Positions 56,702 through 64,000 of a stretch of DNA of 64,000 nt are shown piece by piece; the first letter of the stretch is position 1, and each line of letters begins with the position of its first letter. The notes under the pieces were generated by a model, which was given only the letters and a program-made list of their open reading frames with translations, made no database searches and was not told where the DNA came from. Where the stretch lies: NCBI GenBank assembly GCA_963816315.1, contig CAWFJZ010000036.1, positions 124,001 through 188,000 on the forward strand, in the 5' to 3' direction. Origin of the DNA: CADEEN01 sp963816315. GTDB lineage: Bacteria > Pseudomonadota > Gammaproteobacteria > Burkholderiales > Burkholderiaceae_C. Both the position numbers and the translations under genes were made by a program.

Positions 56702-57855
56702 AACCGATTCGCCTCGCCATACTCGCTGCGGCCGCACTCGCAACGCCTTTGACATTTGCTCAAGGCGCGAAACTCAAAGTCGGCCTGATGCTCCCGGCCA
56801 CCGGCACCTTCGCCTCGCTCGGCAGCGCCATCGAAAACGGCTTCAAGCTCTATGTGCAAGAGCAGGGCGGCAAGCTCGGCGGCCGCGAGGTCGAGTTCGT
56901 CAAGGTCGATGACGAGAGCGAGCCCGCCAAGGCCACCGACAACGTCAACAAGCTGATCAAGCGCGACAACGTCGATGTCATCGTCGGCACGGTGCACTCC
57001 GGCGTGGCGATGGCGATGGCACGCGTGGCCAAGGACAGCGGCACGATCCTGATCGTGCCGAACGCGGGTGCCGGCGCAGTCACCGGCCCGATGTGCGCGC
57101 CCAACATCTTTCGCTCGAGCTTTTCCAACTGGCAGACCGGCTACGCCACCGGCGAAGCCGTGGCCAAGCGCGGCCACAAGAAAATCGCCACCGTGACCTG
57201 GAAGTACGCCGCCGGCGACGAGATGGTGGCCGGCTTCAAGGAAGCGTTCGAGAAGGCCGGCGGCCAGGTGGTGAAGGAGCTGAACCTGCCGTTCCCCAAT
57301 GTCGAGTTCCAGGCCCTGCTGACCGACGTGGCCTCGACCAAGCCCGACGGCGTGTTCGCCTTCTTCGCCGGCGGCGGCGCGGTCAAGTTCGTCAAGGACT
57401 ACGCCGCGGCGGGCCTGAAGAAGACCATCCCGCTCTACGGCAACGGCTTCCTCACCGATGGCACGCTCGAAGCGCAAGGGGCGGACGCCGAAGGCATCTT
57501 CACCGCGCTGCACTACGCCGACGGCCTGAACACGCCGCGCGACAACGCCTTCCGCCTGGCTTATGCCAAAGCCTACAAGCTGCAGCCCGACGTCTATGCG
57601 GTGCAAGGCTACGACGCGGCGCAGATGCTCGCGGTGGGCCTGAACGCGACCAAGGGCGACGTGAAGAAGATCGACGAATTTTCCAAGGCCGTGCAGGCTG
57701 CCAAGATCGACAGCCCGCGCGGTGTGTTCACGATCTCGAAGTCGAACAACCCGGTGCAGGACTTTTATCTGCGCCAGGTGGTAGGCAAGGAGAACAAGAA
57801 CGTGGGCATCGCGAGCAAGGCATTGGCCGATCCGGGCCGCGGCTGTAAGTTGTAG
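56698..57855 (+). CDS. livK: LivK-family binding protein of the benzoate ABC importer
   Basis: A 385-residue periplasmic binding protein. The signal peptide is LAILAAAALATPLTFAQG. The mature part begins KLKVGLMLPATGTFASLG and includes KATDNVNKLIKRDNVDVIVG and FFAGGGAVKFVKDYAAAGLK. It is encoded directly before livHMGF, so it supplies the ligand, probably benzoate or a related aromatic acid, to that permease. A close paralogue is at 37182-38346. ATG 56698 overlaps the upstream stop. Confidence 0.93.
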   Translation: MKPIRLAILAAAALATPLTFAQGAKLKVGLMLPATGTFASLGSAIENGFKLYVQEQGGKLGGREVEFVKVDDESEPAKATDNVNKLIKRDNVDVIVGTVHSGVAMAMARVAKDSGTILIVPNAGAGAVTGPMCAPNIFRSSFSNWQTGYATGEAVAKRGHKKIATVTWKYAAGDEMVAGFKEAFEKAGGQVVKELNLPFPNVEFQALLTDVASTKPDGVFAFFAGGGAVKFVKDYAAAGLKKTIPLYGNGFLTDGTLEAQGADAEGIFTALHYADGLNTPRDNAFRLAYAKAYKLQPDVYAVQGYDAAQMLAVGLNATKGDVKKIDEFSKAVQAAKIDSPRGVFTISKSNNPVQDFYLRQVVGKENKNVGIASKALADPGRGCKL

Positions 57856-57892
57856 CCGCGAGCGTTCCGACAACAAGAACGAGGAGACGACG

Positions 57893-58774
57893 TTGGATTT
57901 AGCAACCTTCCTGATCCAGTGCCTCAACGCACTGCAGTACGGCCTGCTGCTGTTCCTCGTCGCCTCCGGGTTGACGTTGATCTTCGGCATCATGGGCGTG
58001 ATCAACCTGGCGCACGGCAGCTTCTACATGATCGGCGCCTACATGGCGTATGCGCTGTCGCCGGTGGTGAGCTCGACCTTCGGCGGCGGTTTTTTCGCCG
58101 TGCTCGCGGTCGGCCTCGTGCTCTCGGTGATCTTCGGCTACCTGCTCGAGTGGGCGTTCTACAGCTTTCTCTACGAGCGCGAACATCTGCAGCAGGTGCT
58201 GATGACCTACGGCCTGATCCTCGTCTTCGAAGAACTGCGCAGCCTCCTGGTCGGTGACGACGTGCACGGCGTCGCGATCCCGCCGTTGTTGGCCGGCAGC
58301 ATCGCGCTGAGTGACGTGCAGCAGTACCCCGTCTATCGCCTCTTCATCAGCGGCGTGTGTTTGGCGCTCGCGCTCGGCATGTACTTCGTCTTCACGCGCA
58401 CGCGGCTGGGCATGATGATCCGCGCCGGCAGCACGAACCGCGAGATGGTGCAGAGCCTCGGCATCGACATCACGTTTCTCTACCGCGTCGTCTTCGCTGC
58501 GGGTGTGGCGATCGCGGTGCTGGCGGGCATGGTGGCTGCGCCGGTCAGCAGCGTCTATCCGGGCATGGGCAACTCGGTGCTGATCATCTGCTTCGTCGTC
58601 GTCGTCATCGGCGGTATCGGCTCGATCCGCGGCGCGCTGCTGGCGGCGCTGTTGATCGGCTTTGTCGATACCTTCGGCAAGGTGCTGCTGCCGTCGGCCG
58701 CGGGTGTGCTCGTTTATGTGTTGATGGCGTTGATCCTGCTGTGGAAGCCGGACGGTCTGTTCAAGGCAGGATGA
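57893..58774 (+). CDS. livH: LivH-type ABC permease
   Basis: A 293-residue membrane permease with about eight helices. ASGLTLIFGIMGVINLAHGS near the N-terminus and the late segment VVVIGGIGSIRGALLAALLI are family signatures. The start is TTG after gaggag, which is the only start with a good ribosome-binding site. Its stop overlaps the livM ATG. One of two permease subunits of the aromatic-acid importer. Confidence 0.93.
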   Translation: MDLATFLIQCLNALQYGLLLFLVASGLTLIFGIMGVINLAHGSFYMIGAYMAYALSPVVSSTFGGGFFAVLAVGLVLSVIFGYLLEWAFYSFLYEREHLQQVLMTYGLILVFEELRSLLVGDDVHGVAIPPLLAGSIALSDVQQYPVYRLFISGVCLALALGMYFVFTRTRLGMMIRAGSTNREMVQSLGIDITFLYRVVFAAGVAIAVLAGMVAAPVSSVYPGMGNSVLIICFVVVVIGGIGSIRGALLAALLIGFVDTFGKVLLPSAAGVLVYVLMALILLWKPDGLFKAG

Positions 58775-59781
58775 TGAACAACGACAAGGGCAAATTCCTC
58801 TTCGTCGCGCTCGCCTTCGGCGCGCTCGCGCTGTTCCCGCTCGTCGGCGGCAAGTTCGGCGTCGATCTGATCACCAAGATCATGATCTTCGCCATCTTCG
58901 CTTTGAGTCTGGAGCTGCTCGTTGGCGGCACGGGCCTGGTCTGTTTCGGCCAGGCGGCGTTCTTCGGCATCGGTGCCTATGCCGCGGTGAAGTTGTCGCC
59001 CGAGAGTGACGCCGCGTCGCTGCTCTGGCTGCTGCCGGCCAGCGTGCTGCTCGCCGCCTTGTACGCATTGCTCGTCGGCGCGCTGTCGCTGCGCACCAAG
59101 GGCGTGTACTTCATCATGGTGACGCTGGCGTTTGCGCAGATGGCGTACTACGTGGTGCACGACACACCGCTCGGCGGCGGCACCGACGGCATCTACTTGA
59201 ACGTGAAGCCGAGCGTGGCCGGCTTGCTCGATCTCGACAAGCCGGTCGTCTTCTACCTCTTCACGCTGGCGATGCTGGTGCTCGTGTTCGGCTTCCTCGC
59301 CCTCGTGCTGCGCTCGCGCTTCGGCCGCGCGCTCGCCGGCATTCGCGTCAACGAGCAGCGCATGCGCGCGACCGGGTTCTCGACCTACCCGTACAAGCTC
59401 GCCGCGTTCACGCTGTCCGGCGCGATCGCCGGCCTCGGCGGCTTCTTGTTCGCGGTCAAAGACGGCTTCGTCAACCCCGAGCTGATGAGCTGGCACGAAT
59501 CGGGCGCGGTGCTGATCATGATCATCTTGGGCGGCCTCGGCCATCTGCGCGGTGCGCTGATCGGCGCGTTTGCGTTTGCGCTGCTGCAGGAGTTCTTCAA
59601 GAGCGAAGCGATCTTCGGCGCGTTCGCCAAACATTGGCACCTCGGCCTGGGGCTGACGATCATCGCCAGCGTCGCACTGCTGCCGAAAGGCCTCGTCGGT
59701 TTGCCGGGCCAGTGGCGCGAGCGGCTCGTCGGCCGGGCCTCGCGCCGTGCTGAAGCACTCGGGGAGGCGGGCCATGAGTGA
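58771..59781 (+). CDS. livM: LivM-type ABC permease
   Basis: A 336-residue permease. Signatures are FALSLELLVGGTGLVCFGQ, AFFGIGAYAAVKL, SLRTKGVYFIMVTLAFAQM and FTLSGAIAGLGGFLFAVKDG. It partners LivH. Two ATG codons (58771, 58774) are possible; the first overlaps the livH stop. The 3' end overlaps the livG start by 8 bp. Confidence 0.93.
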   Translation: MMNNDKGKFLFVALAFGALALFPLVGGKFGVDLITKIMIFAIFALSLELLVGGTGLVCFGQAAFFGIGAYAAVKLSPESDAASLLWLLPASVLLAALYALLVGALSLRTKGVYFIMVTLAFAQMAYYVVHDTPLGGGTDGIYLNVKPSVAGLLDLDKPVVFYLFTLAMLVLVFGFLALVLRSRFGRALAGIRVNEQRMRATGFSTYPYKLAAFTLSGAIAGLGGFLFAVKDGFVNPELMSWHESGAVLIMIILGGLGHLRGALIGAFAFALLQEFFKSEAIFGAFAKHWHLGLGLTIIASVALLPKGLVGLPGQWRERLVGRASRRAEALGEAGHE

Positions 59782-60520
59782 AGTCCTTCTCAAGGGCCGC
59801 GACATCACGCGCCGCTGGGGCGGACTGGTGGCCGTCAACAAGGTGTCGCTCGATTTGCAGCGCGGCCAGGTTCATGCGGTGATCGGCACCAACGGCGCGG
59901 GCAAATCGACGCTGATCAATATCCTGTCGGGCGAGATCCCGCCAAGCGACGGCAGTGTCGAATTGCTCGGCCACGACGTGACGCAGTGGACGCAACCCAA
60001 ACGCGCACGCGCCGGTTTGGGCCGCAGCTACCAGCGCAACACGATCTACCCGACGTTCAGCGTGTTCGAGAACTGCCGCCTGGCAGCGCAGGCGAGCACG
60101 CAAAAGGCATGGGCGTGGTGGCAGGACGCGCAGCGCTGCGAGACCAGCACCGCGGCAGCGCGCACGGCGGCTACCCGCGCCGGGCTCGACGACTTCATCG
60201 ACCGCGAAGCCGGCCTGCTCTCGCACGGCCAGAAGCGCCAGCTCGAAATCGCGATGTGCCTGGCGACGAATCCTAAGGTGCTGCTGCTCGACGAACCGCT
60301 CGCCGGCATGGGCGCCGAAGAGACCGACCGCATGCTCGAGCTGCTCGGCGAGCTGCGCGACGGCCACGCCATCCTGCTCGTCGAGCACGACATGGACGCG
60401 GTGTTCCGCATCGCAGACCGCATCACCGTGATGGTCAACGGCATGGTGATCGCGAGCGACACGCCGCAGAACATTCGCAACAGCGCCGAAGTGCAGGCGG
60501 CGTATTTGGGAGGGCATTGA
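59774..60520 (+). CDS. livG: LivG-type ABC ATPase
   Basis: A 248-residue ATPase: Walker A in VIGTNGAGKSTLIN, signature LSHGQKRQLEIAM, Walker B VLLLDEPLAGMG and the switch His in LLVEHDMDAVF. The BCA_ABC C-terminal extension (NSAEVQAAYLGG) is present. It works with LivF. The ATG lies inside the end of livM, and its stop is directly followed by livF. Confidence 0.95.
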   Translation: MSEVLLKGRDITRRWGGLVAVNKVSLDLQRGQVHAVIGTNGAGKSTLINILSGEIPPSDGSVELLGHDVTQWTQPKRARAGLGRSYQRNTIYPTFSVFENCRLAAQASTQKAWAWWQDAQRCETSTAAARTAATRAGLDDFIDREAGLLSHGQKRQLEIAMCLATNPKVLLLDEPLAGMGAEETDRMLELLGELRDGHAILLVEHDMDAVFRIADRITVMVNGMVIASDTPQNIRNSAEVQAAYLGGH

Positions 60521-61237
60521 ATGGCAGCCGGTGACCCCATCCTCGAAGCCCGCGCCATCCACGCCTGGTACGGCAGCAGCCACGTCCTGCACGGCATCGA
60601 CCTGACGATCGGCCGCGGCGAAACCATCGGCTTGCTCGGCCGCAACGGCATGGGCAAGAGCACGCTGATCCGCACATTGCTCGGCCATGTGGCGCAGCGA
60701 GACGGCCGCATCCACCTCTTCGGCCAGGACCTCTCCAAAGGTAAGCCGCATGAAGTGGCGCGGCGCGGCGTGGCCTATGTGCCGGAAGGCCGCGGCGTGT
60801 TCCCGAACCTGTCGGTGCGCGAGAACCTCGTCATGTCGGCCAAGCCGGCGCGCGATGCGAAGAGCGGCTGGACCTACGAGCGCGTGATGAAGACCTTCCC
60901 GCGCCTGGCCGAGCGTGTCAACAACCTCGGCAACCAGCTCTCCGGCGGCGAGCAGCAGATGCTGTCGATCGGCCGCGCGTTGATGACGCAGCCCGAACTC
61001 ATCATCCTCGACGAAGCCACCGAAGGCCTGGCGCCGCTGATCGTGGCCGACATCTGGCGGGTGATCAGCGAGATCCGCGACAGCGGCATCGCCACGCTGA
61101 TCGTCGATCGGGATTACCGCAAGGTGCTCGCGCAATCGGACCGCGCGATCGTGCTGCAGAAGGGGCAGGTCGTTCTCGCTGGCGCGTCGTCCGAATTGCG
61201 CGACAGTCAACAGCTGGCATCATTCCTCGGCGTCTGA
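60521..61237 (+). CDS. livF: LivF-type ABC ATPase
   Basis: A 238-residue ATPase: Walker A GLLGRNGMGKSTLIRTLLG, signature LSGGEQQMLSIGRALM, Walker B LIILDEATEGLAPL. The usual switch His is replaced: TLIVDRDYRKVL has Arg/Asp where LivF proteins commonly show an acidic-Gln or His pair, which is within family variation. Start codon follows the livG stop without a gap. A palindromic element follows the gene. Confidence 0.93.
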   Translation: MAAGDPILEARAIHAWYGSSHVLHGIDLTIGRGETIGLLGRNGMGKSTLIRTLLGHVAQRDGRIHLFGQDLSKGKPHEVARRGVAYVPEGRGVFPNLSVRENLVMSAKPARDAKSGWTYERVMKTFPRLAERVNNLGNQLSGGEQQMLSIGRALMTQPELIILDEATEGLAPLIVADIWRVISEIRDSGIATLIVDRDYRKVLAQSDRAIVLQKGQVVLAGASSELRDSQQLASFLGV

Positions 61238-61240
61238 CAG

Positions 61241-61293
61241 CCCCGTTCGCCCTGAGCCTGTCGAAGGGCTTCGACAGGCTCAGCCGAACGGGG
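61241..61293. repeat. Long intergenic inverted repeat
   Basis: CCCCGTTCG and CTGAGCCTGTCGAAG on the left are matched by CTTCGACAGGCTCAG and CGAACGGGG on the right, with a small bulge and a two-base loop. This element type is widely dispersed in proteobacterial genomes. It starts 3 bp after livF and may end or protect that transcript. Confidence 0.9.
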
Positions 61294-61319
61294 CGGAGGT
61301 CAGCGCGAATGGGGGTTTC

Positions 61320-62381
61320 ATGCTGAGCTATCAGATCGAGCAATTCGGCCAACCGCTCGCGCGTGTGTTGCGCGACACGCCCGCGCCGCAAGGCAGCGAA
61401 GTGCTGCTGCGCGTCAGCCATTGCGGCGTCTGCCACAGCGACGTGCATCTGCACGACGGCTACTTCTCGCTCGGCGAGGGCCAGAAGCTCGATCTGTCGC
61501 GCGGCATCTGCATGCCGCACACACTCGGCCACGAGATCGCGGGCAGCGTCGTCGCGTTCGGCCCGCAGGCGCAAGGCGTGGCGATCGGCGACACGCGCAT
61601 CGCCTACCCGTGGATCGGTTGCGGCCAGTGCAACGTCTGCGCCTCGGGCCATGAAGAACTCTGCCCCGCGCCGCGCGTGCTCGGCCTGCAACGCGCCGGC
61701 GGCTTTGCCGACCACGTCCTCGTCCCCGACGCACGATACCTCGTGGACCCCGGCAGCGTGCCGCCCGCGCAAGCCTGCACGTATGCCTGCGCCGGCATCA
61801 CCGCCTACGCCGCGCTGAAGAAAGCCGCGCCACTCATTGCGGGCGACACGTTGCTGATCATCGGCGCCGGCGGTGTCGGCCTCTCGGGCGTGCGACTGGC
61901 GAAGAAGCTGCACCCGCAGGCGCGCATCGTCGTCGCCGAAGTCGATGCCTCCAAGGCCGAACTCGCGCGCGCGGCCGGTGCGAGCGACGCGATCGACCCT
62001 TGCGCCGCTGACGCAGGCAAGGCGCTCGTCAAAGCCACACGCGGCGGTGTTGCCGCGGCCATCGACTTCGTCGGCGCGGGCACGACCTTCGCCTTCGGCT
62101 TCGGTGCGTTGCGCAAGGGCGGGCGCCTGGTCTGCGTCGGCCTGTTCGGCGGCGCCACCCCCATCGTGCCGGTGATGGTGGCGATGAAGGCCGTGAGCGT
62201 GCTCGGCTCCTACGTCGGCACACTGCAAGACCTGCGCGAGCTGATCGCCTTAGCCGATGACTCGCATGATGGCAGCCTGCCCGAACTGGCCGTCACCGAG
62301 CGCCCGCTCGACCAAGCAGCCGCTGCCCTCGACGACTTGCGGCACGGCCGCGTCCGCGGCCGCGTCGTGCTCACACCCTGA
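61320..62381 (+). CDS. Zinc-dependent alcohol dehydrogenase family protein
   Basis: A 353-residue medium-chain dehydrogenase. Catalytic zinc ligands are in HCGVCHSDVHLHDG and HTLGHEIAG, structural zinc in GCGQCNVCASGHEELC, and the Rossmann motif is GAGGVGLSGVRLAK. The relatives I recall include 6-hydroxycyclohex-1-ene-1-carbonyl-CoA dehydrogenases of anaerobic benzoate pathways and general alcohol dehydrogenases. Its place after the benzoate importer suggests a role on an aromatic-derived alcohol or semialdehyde. Substrate unproven. Confidence 0.88.
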   Translation: MLSYQIEQFGQPLARVLRDTPAPQGSEVLLRVSHCGVCHSDVHLHDGYFSLGEGQKLDLSRGICMPHTLGHEIAGSVVAFGPQAQGVAIGDTRIAYPWIGCGQCNVCASGHEELCPAPRVLGLQRAGGFADHVLVPDARYLVDPGSVPPAQACTYACAGITAYAALKKAAPLIAGDTLLIIGAGGVGLSGVRLAKKLHPQARIVVAEVDASKAELARAAGASDAIDPCAADAGKALVKATRGGVAAAIDFVGAGTTFAFGFGALRKGGRLVCVGLFGGATPIVPVMVAMKAVSVLGSYVGTLQDLRELIALADDSHDGSLPELAVTERPLDQAAAALDDLRHGRVRGRVVLTP

Positions 62382-62395
62382 AAGGACTCTGTCTC

Positions 62396-62689
62396 ATGCG
62401 CTGGGTTGTCATCTTCGAAGACGAGTCACCGATGGCCGACATCCGAGCGCGCCACGAGCCCGCTCACCTGGCCTTCCTCGACACGCACCGCCGCGAGATC
62501 CCCATGGCGGGCGGCTTGCGCGACGAGCCGGGCGGCCCCTACGCGGGTGGCCTGTGGGTCTTCGACGTTGAATCGAAGGCGCGCGCCGTACAACTGATCG
62601 AAGAAGATCCGTACTTCAAAGCGCACCGGCGAACGTACCGGCTGCTGGTCTGGGGCAAGGCGCTGCCGCAATACGAAGTGAGGATGTGA
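62396..62689 (+). CDS. YciI-like protein
   Basis: A 97-residue YCII-domain protein: RWVVIFEDESPMADIRARHE, then HLAFLDTHRREIPMAGGLRD and GGLWVFDVESKARAVQLIEE with DPYFKAHRRTYRLLVWGKA. The conserved His/Asp pair of the fold is present. Such proteins are sometimes lactone- or dehalogenation-related accessory enzymes. It starts 14 bp after the dehydrogenase and ends overlapping the next start. Confidence 0.88.
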   Translation: MRWVVIFEDESPMADIRARHEPAHLAFLDTHRREIPMAGGLRDEPGGPYAGGLWVFDVESKARAVQLIEEDPYFKAHRRTYRLLVWGKALPQYEVRM

Positions 62690-63207
62690 TGTGGGCAACA
62701 GCGATGCTTCGTGCTCATGACGGCTTAGTGTTCATCCCCGTTTCGCGCGTGCTTCTGGCTCTGGTGCCGCTCTCGTTCAGCGTGAATGACGCGTTGGCAC
62801 AAAAGCTGCCGCCAACCACTCGCACCGTCTACAAGTGCGAAGTCAACGGAAAGATCGTGTACTCGGACGATCCGTGCCTTGGTGCGAAGAAGCTGGAGAT
62901 CGAGCCCACGCGTGGCATGAACAAGGCTACTGGGCGAGAGCAAGTGGGCCGCGATGTTCAGCTCGAACACAACAAGGAAGCCATGCAAGAAGTTTTTCGC
63001 CCCTTCCACGGTATGGACGGAAAGCAGCTCGACAAATTTGAACGCCGCATGAAGCTCGTGCCCGCAGCGCGGACCGAGTGCAACCGACTCGATCAATCTA
63101 TTCCTGAGCAAGAGGCGCTGGAGCAACGTGCCGGAGCGCAGGAGCGCCCTGGCGTGCAGAAGCAACTGCTTGCACTGCGCATGCGTGCGCGTGATTTGGG
63201 CTGCTAA
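62689..63207 (+). CDS. DUF4124 exported protein
   Basis: A 172-residue exported protein. The signal peptide is VLLALVPLSFSVNDALAQ. A DUF4124 segment follows (TVYKCEVNGKIVYSDDPC, with two cysteines), then a charged helical tail ending LALRMRARDLGC. GC is lower than in the neighbours, unlike the rest of the operon. ATG 62689 overlaps the YciI stop; GTG 62686 is possible. Function unknown; it looks like an insertion into the catabolic operon. Confidence 0.75.
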   Translation: MWATAMLRAHDGLVFIPVSRVLLALVPLSFSVNDALAQKLPPTTRTVYKCEVNGKIVYSDDPCLGAKKLEIEPTRGMNKATGREQVGRDVQLEHNKEAMQEVFRPFHGMDGKQLDKFERRMKLVPAARTECNRLDQSIPEQEALEQRAGAQERPGVQKQLLALRMRARDLGC

Positions 63208-63209
63208 AC

Positions 63210-64000
63210 ATGAGTACGAGCAACGGTTCCCTCCACGGCCTCAAAGTCATCGACCTCTCCCGCGTGCTCGGCGGCCCGTACTGCACGCAGATCCTCGCCG
63301 ACCACGGCGCCGACGTGCTGAAGATCGAGCCGCCGCAAGGCGACGAAACACGCGGCTGGGGGCCACCGTTCGACGAACACGGCACGGCGTCGTACTTCCT
63401 CGGCCTGAACCGCAACAAGCACGGCATGACGATGGATCTGCAGCAGCCCGCGCAACGCGAAGCGCTGCTCGCGCTGCTGCAAGACACCGACGTGCTGGTG
63501 GAAAACTTCAAGACCGGCACGATGGAAAAGTGGGGTCTCGGCTTCGACACCTTGAGCGCCAGGTTCCCGCGCCTGATCCACTGCCGCGTCTCAGGCTTCG
63601 GCGCCGACGGCCCCAAGGGCGGCCTGCCGGGCTACGACGCCGCCGTGCAGGCGATGGTCGGCATGATGAGCATCAACGGCGAGGTTGGCGGCGATGGTGT
63701 GCGCCTGGGCGTGCCGGCGGTGGACATCGCCACCGGCCTCAACGCCGCGCTCGGCATCCTGCTCGCGCTGCACGAGCGCGGCAAGAGCGGCAAGGGCCAG
63801 TTCGTCGAAGCCGCGCTCTACGACTGCGGCCTGTCCTTCCTGCACCCGCACACCGCCAACCATCTTCTCGACCCGAGCCGCGTGCCCGGCCGCAGCGGCA
63901 ACGCGCACCCCAACATCTGCCCTTACGACACCTTCGTCACGCGCACCGTGCCGATCTTTCTGGCCGTGGGCAACGACGGCCAGTTCGCCAAGCTCGCCGA
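63210..64000 (+). CDS. CaiB/BaiF family CoA-transferase (cut by window end)
   Basis: The first 263 residues of a family III CoA-transferase. Diagnostic segments are LKVIDLSRVLGGPYCTQILA, DVLKIEPPQGDETRGW, LNRNKHGMTMDLQQP and CRVSGFGADGPKGGLPGYD. The catalytic Asp is the one in GYDAAVQA. The frame runs open to the last base, so the C-terminus lies outside. In the box context it could move CoA between aromatic or dicarboxylic acids, but no substrate is visible. Confidence 0.93.
   Translation, partial: MSTSNGSLHGLKVIDLSRVLGGPYCTQILADHGADVLKIEPPQGDETRGWGPPFDEHGTASYFLGLNRNKHGMTMDLQQPAQREALLALLQDTDVLVENFKTGTMEKWGLGFDTLSARFPRLIHCRVSGFGADGPKGGLPGYDAAVQAMVGMMSINGEVGGDGVRLGVPAVDIATGLNAALGILLALHERGKSGKGQFVEAALYDCGLSFLHPHTANHLLDPSRVPGRSGNAHPNICPYDTFVTRTVPIFLAVGNDGQFAKLA

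Overview
The window is high-GC DNA with densely packed, overlapping operons. Its gene orders and families point to a betaproteobacterium of the order Burkholderiales, probably in or near the Rubrivivax/Leptothrix/Methylibium group. Evidence includes the corC-lnt-glyQ-glyS-gmhB-plsC run, a CobW GTPase-dksA-STAS-hslV-hslU run, DUF4148, Bug-type binding proteins and a box benzoyl-CoA cluster. The genus is an inference.

Layout. 0.1-5.8 kb: a winged-helix ATPase regulator, a NarL-type response regulator with a sensor-less histidine kinase, a frameshifted unknown gene and small membrane or secreted proteins. 5.9-10.2 kb: two secreted proteins built from three unrelated transporter-binding folds. 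One of them is a single reading frame joining an NMT1/SsuA-like domain, a zinc-peptidase-like domain and a Bug/TctC-like domain. This is the most unusual object in the window. 10.2-18.3 kb (minus strand): corC-lnt-glyQ-glyS-gmhB-plsC, interrupted between glyS and gmhB by a two-gene nucleotidyltransferase module that resembles a toxin-antitoxin pair. 18.4-24.5 kb: COG0523 GTPase, a DksA with a long Lys/Ala/Pro tail, a STAS-domain protein, and HslVU. 24.5-26.0 kb (minus): coaX and a hypothetical gene. 26.1-31.8 kb: fused isobutyryl-CoA mutase IcmF behind an 18-bp palindrome, then small accessory genes. 32-37 kb: a TPR-GGDEF protein and a ybhP-clsB-ybhN set. 37-43 kb: a LivK-type binding protein, a LysR regulator with a Bug protein and M20 hydrolase, and a tandem glycine riboswitch in front of a DadA-like oxidoreductase. 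43-44.7 kb: a secreted hypothetical protein in gene-poor DNA.

44.7-64 kb is one functional unit for aerobic benzoate degradation through CoA thioesters. On the minus strand, boxC-boxB-boxA are followed by an enoyl-CoA hydratase, a 3-hydroxyacyl-CoA dehydrogenase and a 3-oxoadipyl-CoA-type thiolase. BoxR sits between this operon and a divergent plus-strand operon of a DUF4863 cupin, benzoate-CoA ligase, an alpha/beta hydrolase, a complete LivKHMGF ABC importer, and then a zinc dehydrogenase, a YciI protein, a DUF4124 protein and a CoA-transferase cut by the window edge. TGCA-N6-TGCA-like sites overlap recognisable sigma70 elements at both box promoters, which fits repression by BoxR relieved by benzoyl-CoA. 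No boxD aldehyde dehydrogenase is present.

Two window-wide patterns matter to a reader. First, many otherwise intact genes, including the essential glyQ and lnt, are broken by single-base indels, nearly all insertions. This looks like sequence error rather than gene decay, and I give those genes as full-length with the indel positions. Second, several families of G/C-rich palindromic repeats sit between co-directional genes. One copy lies in frame inside a coding sequence.
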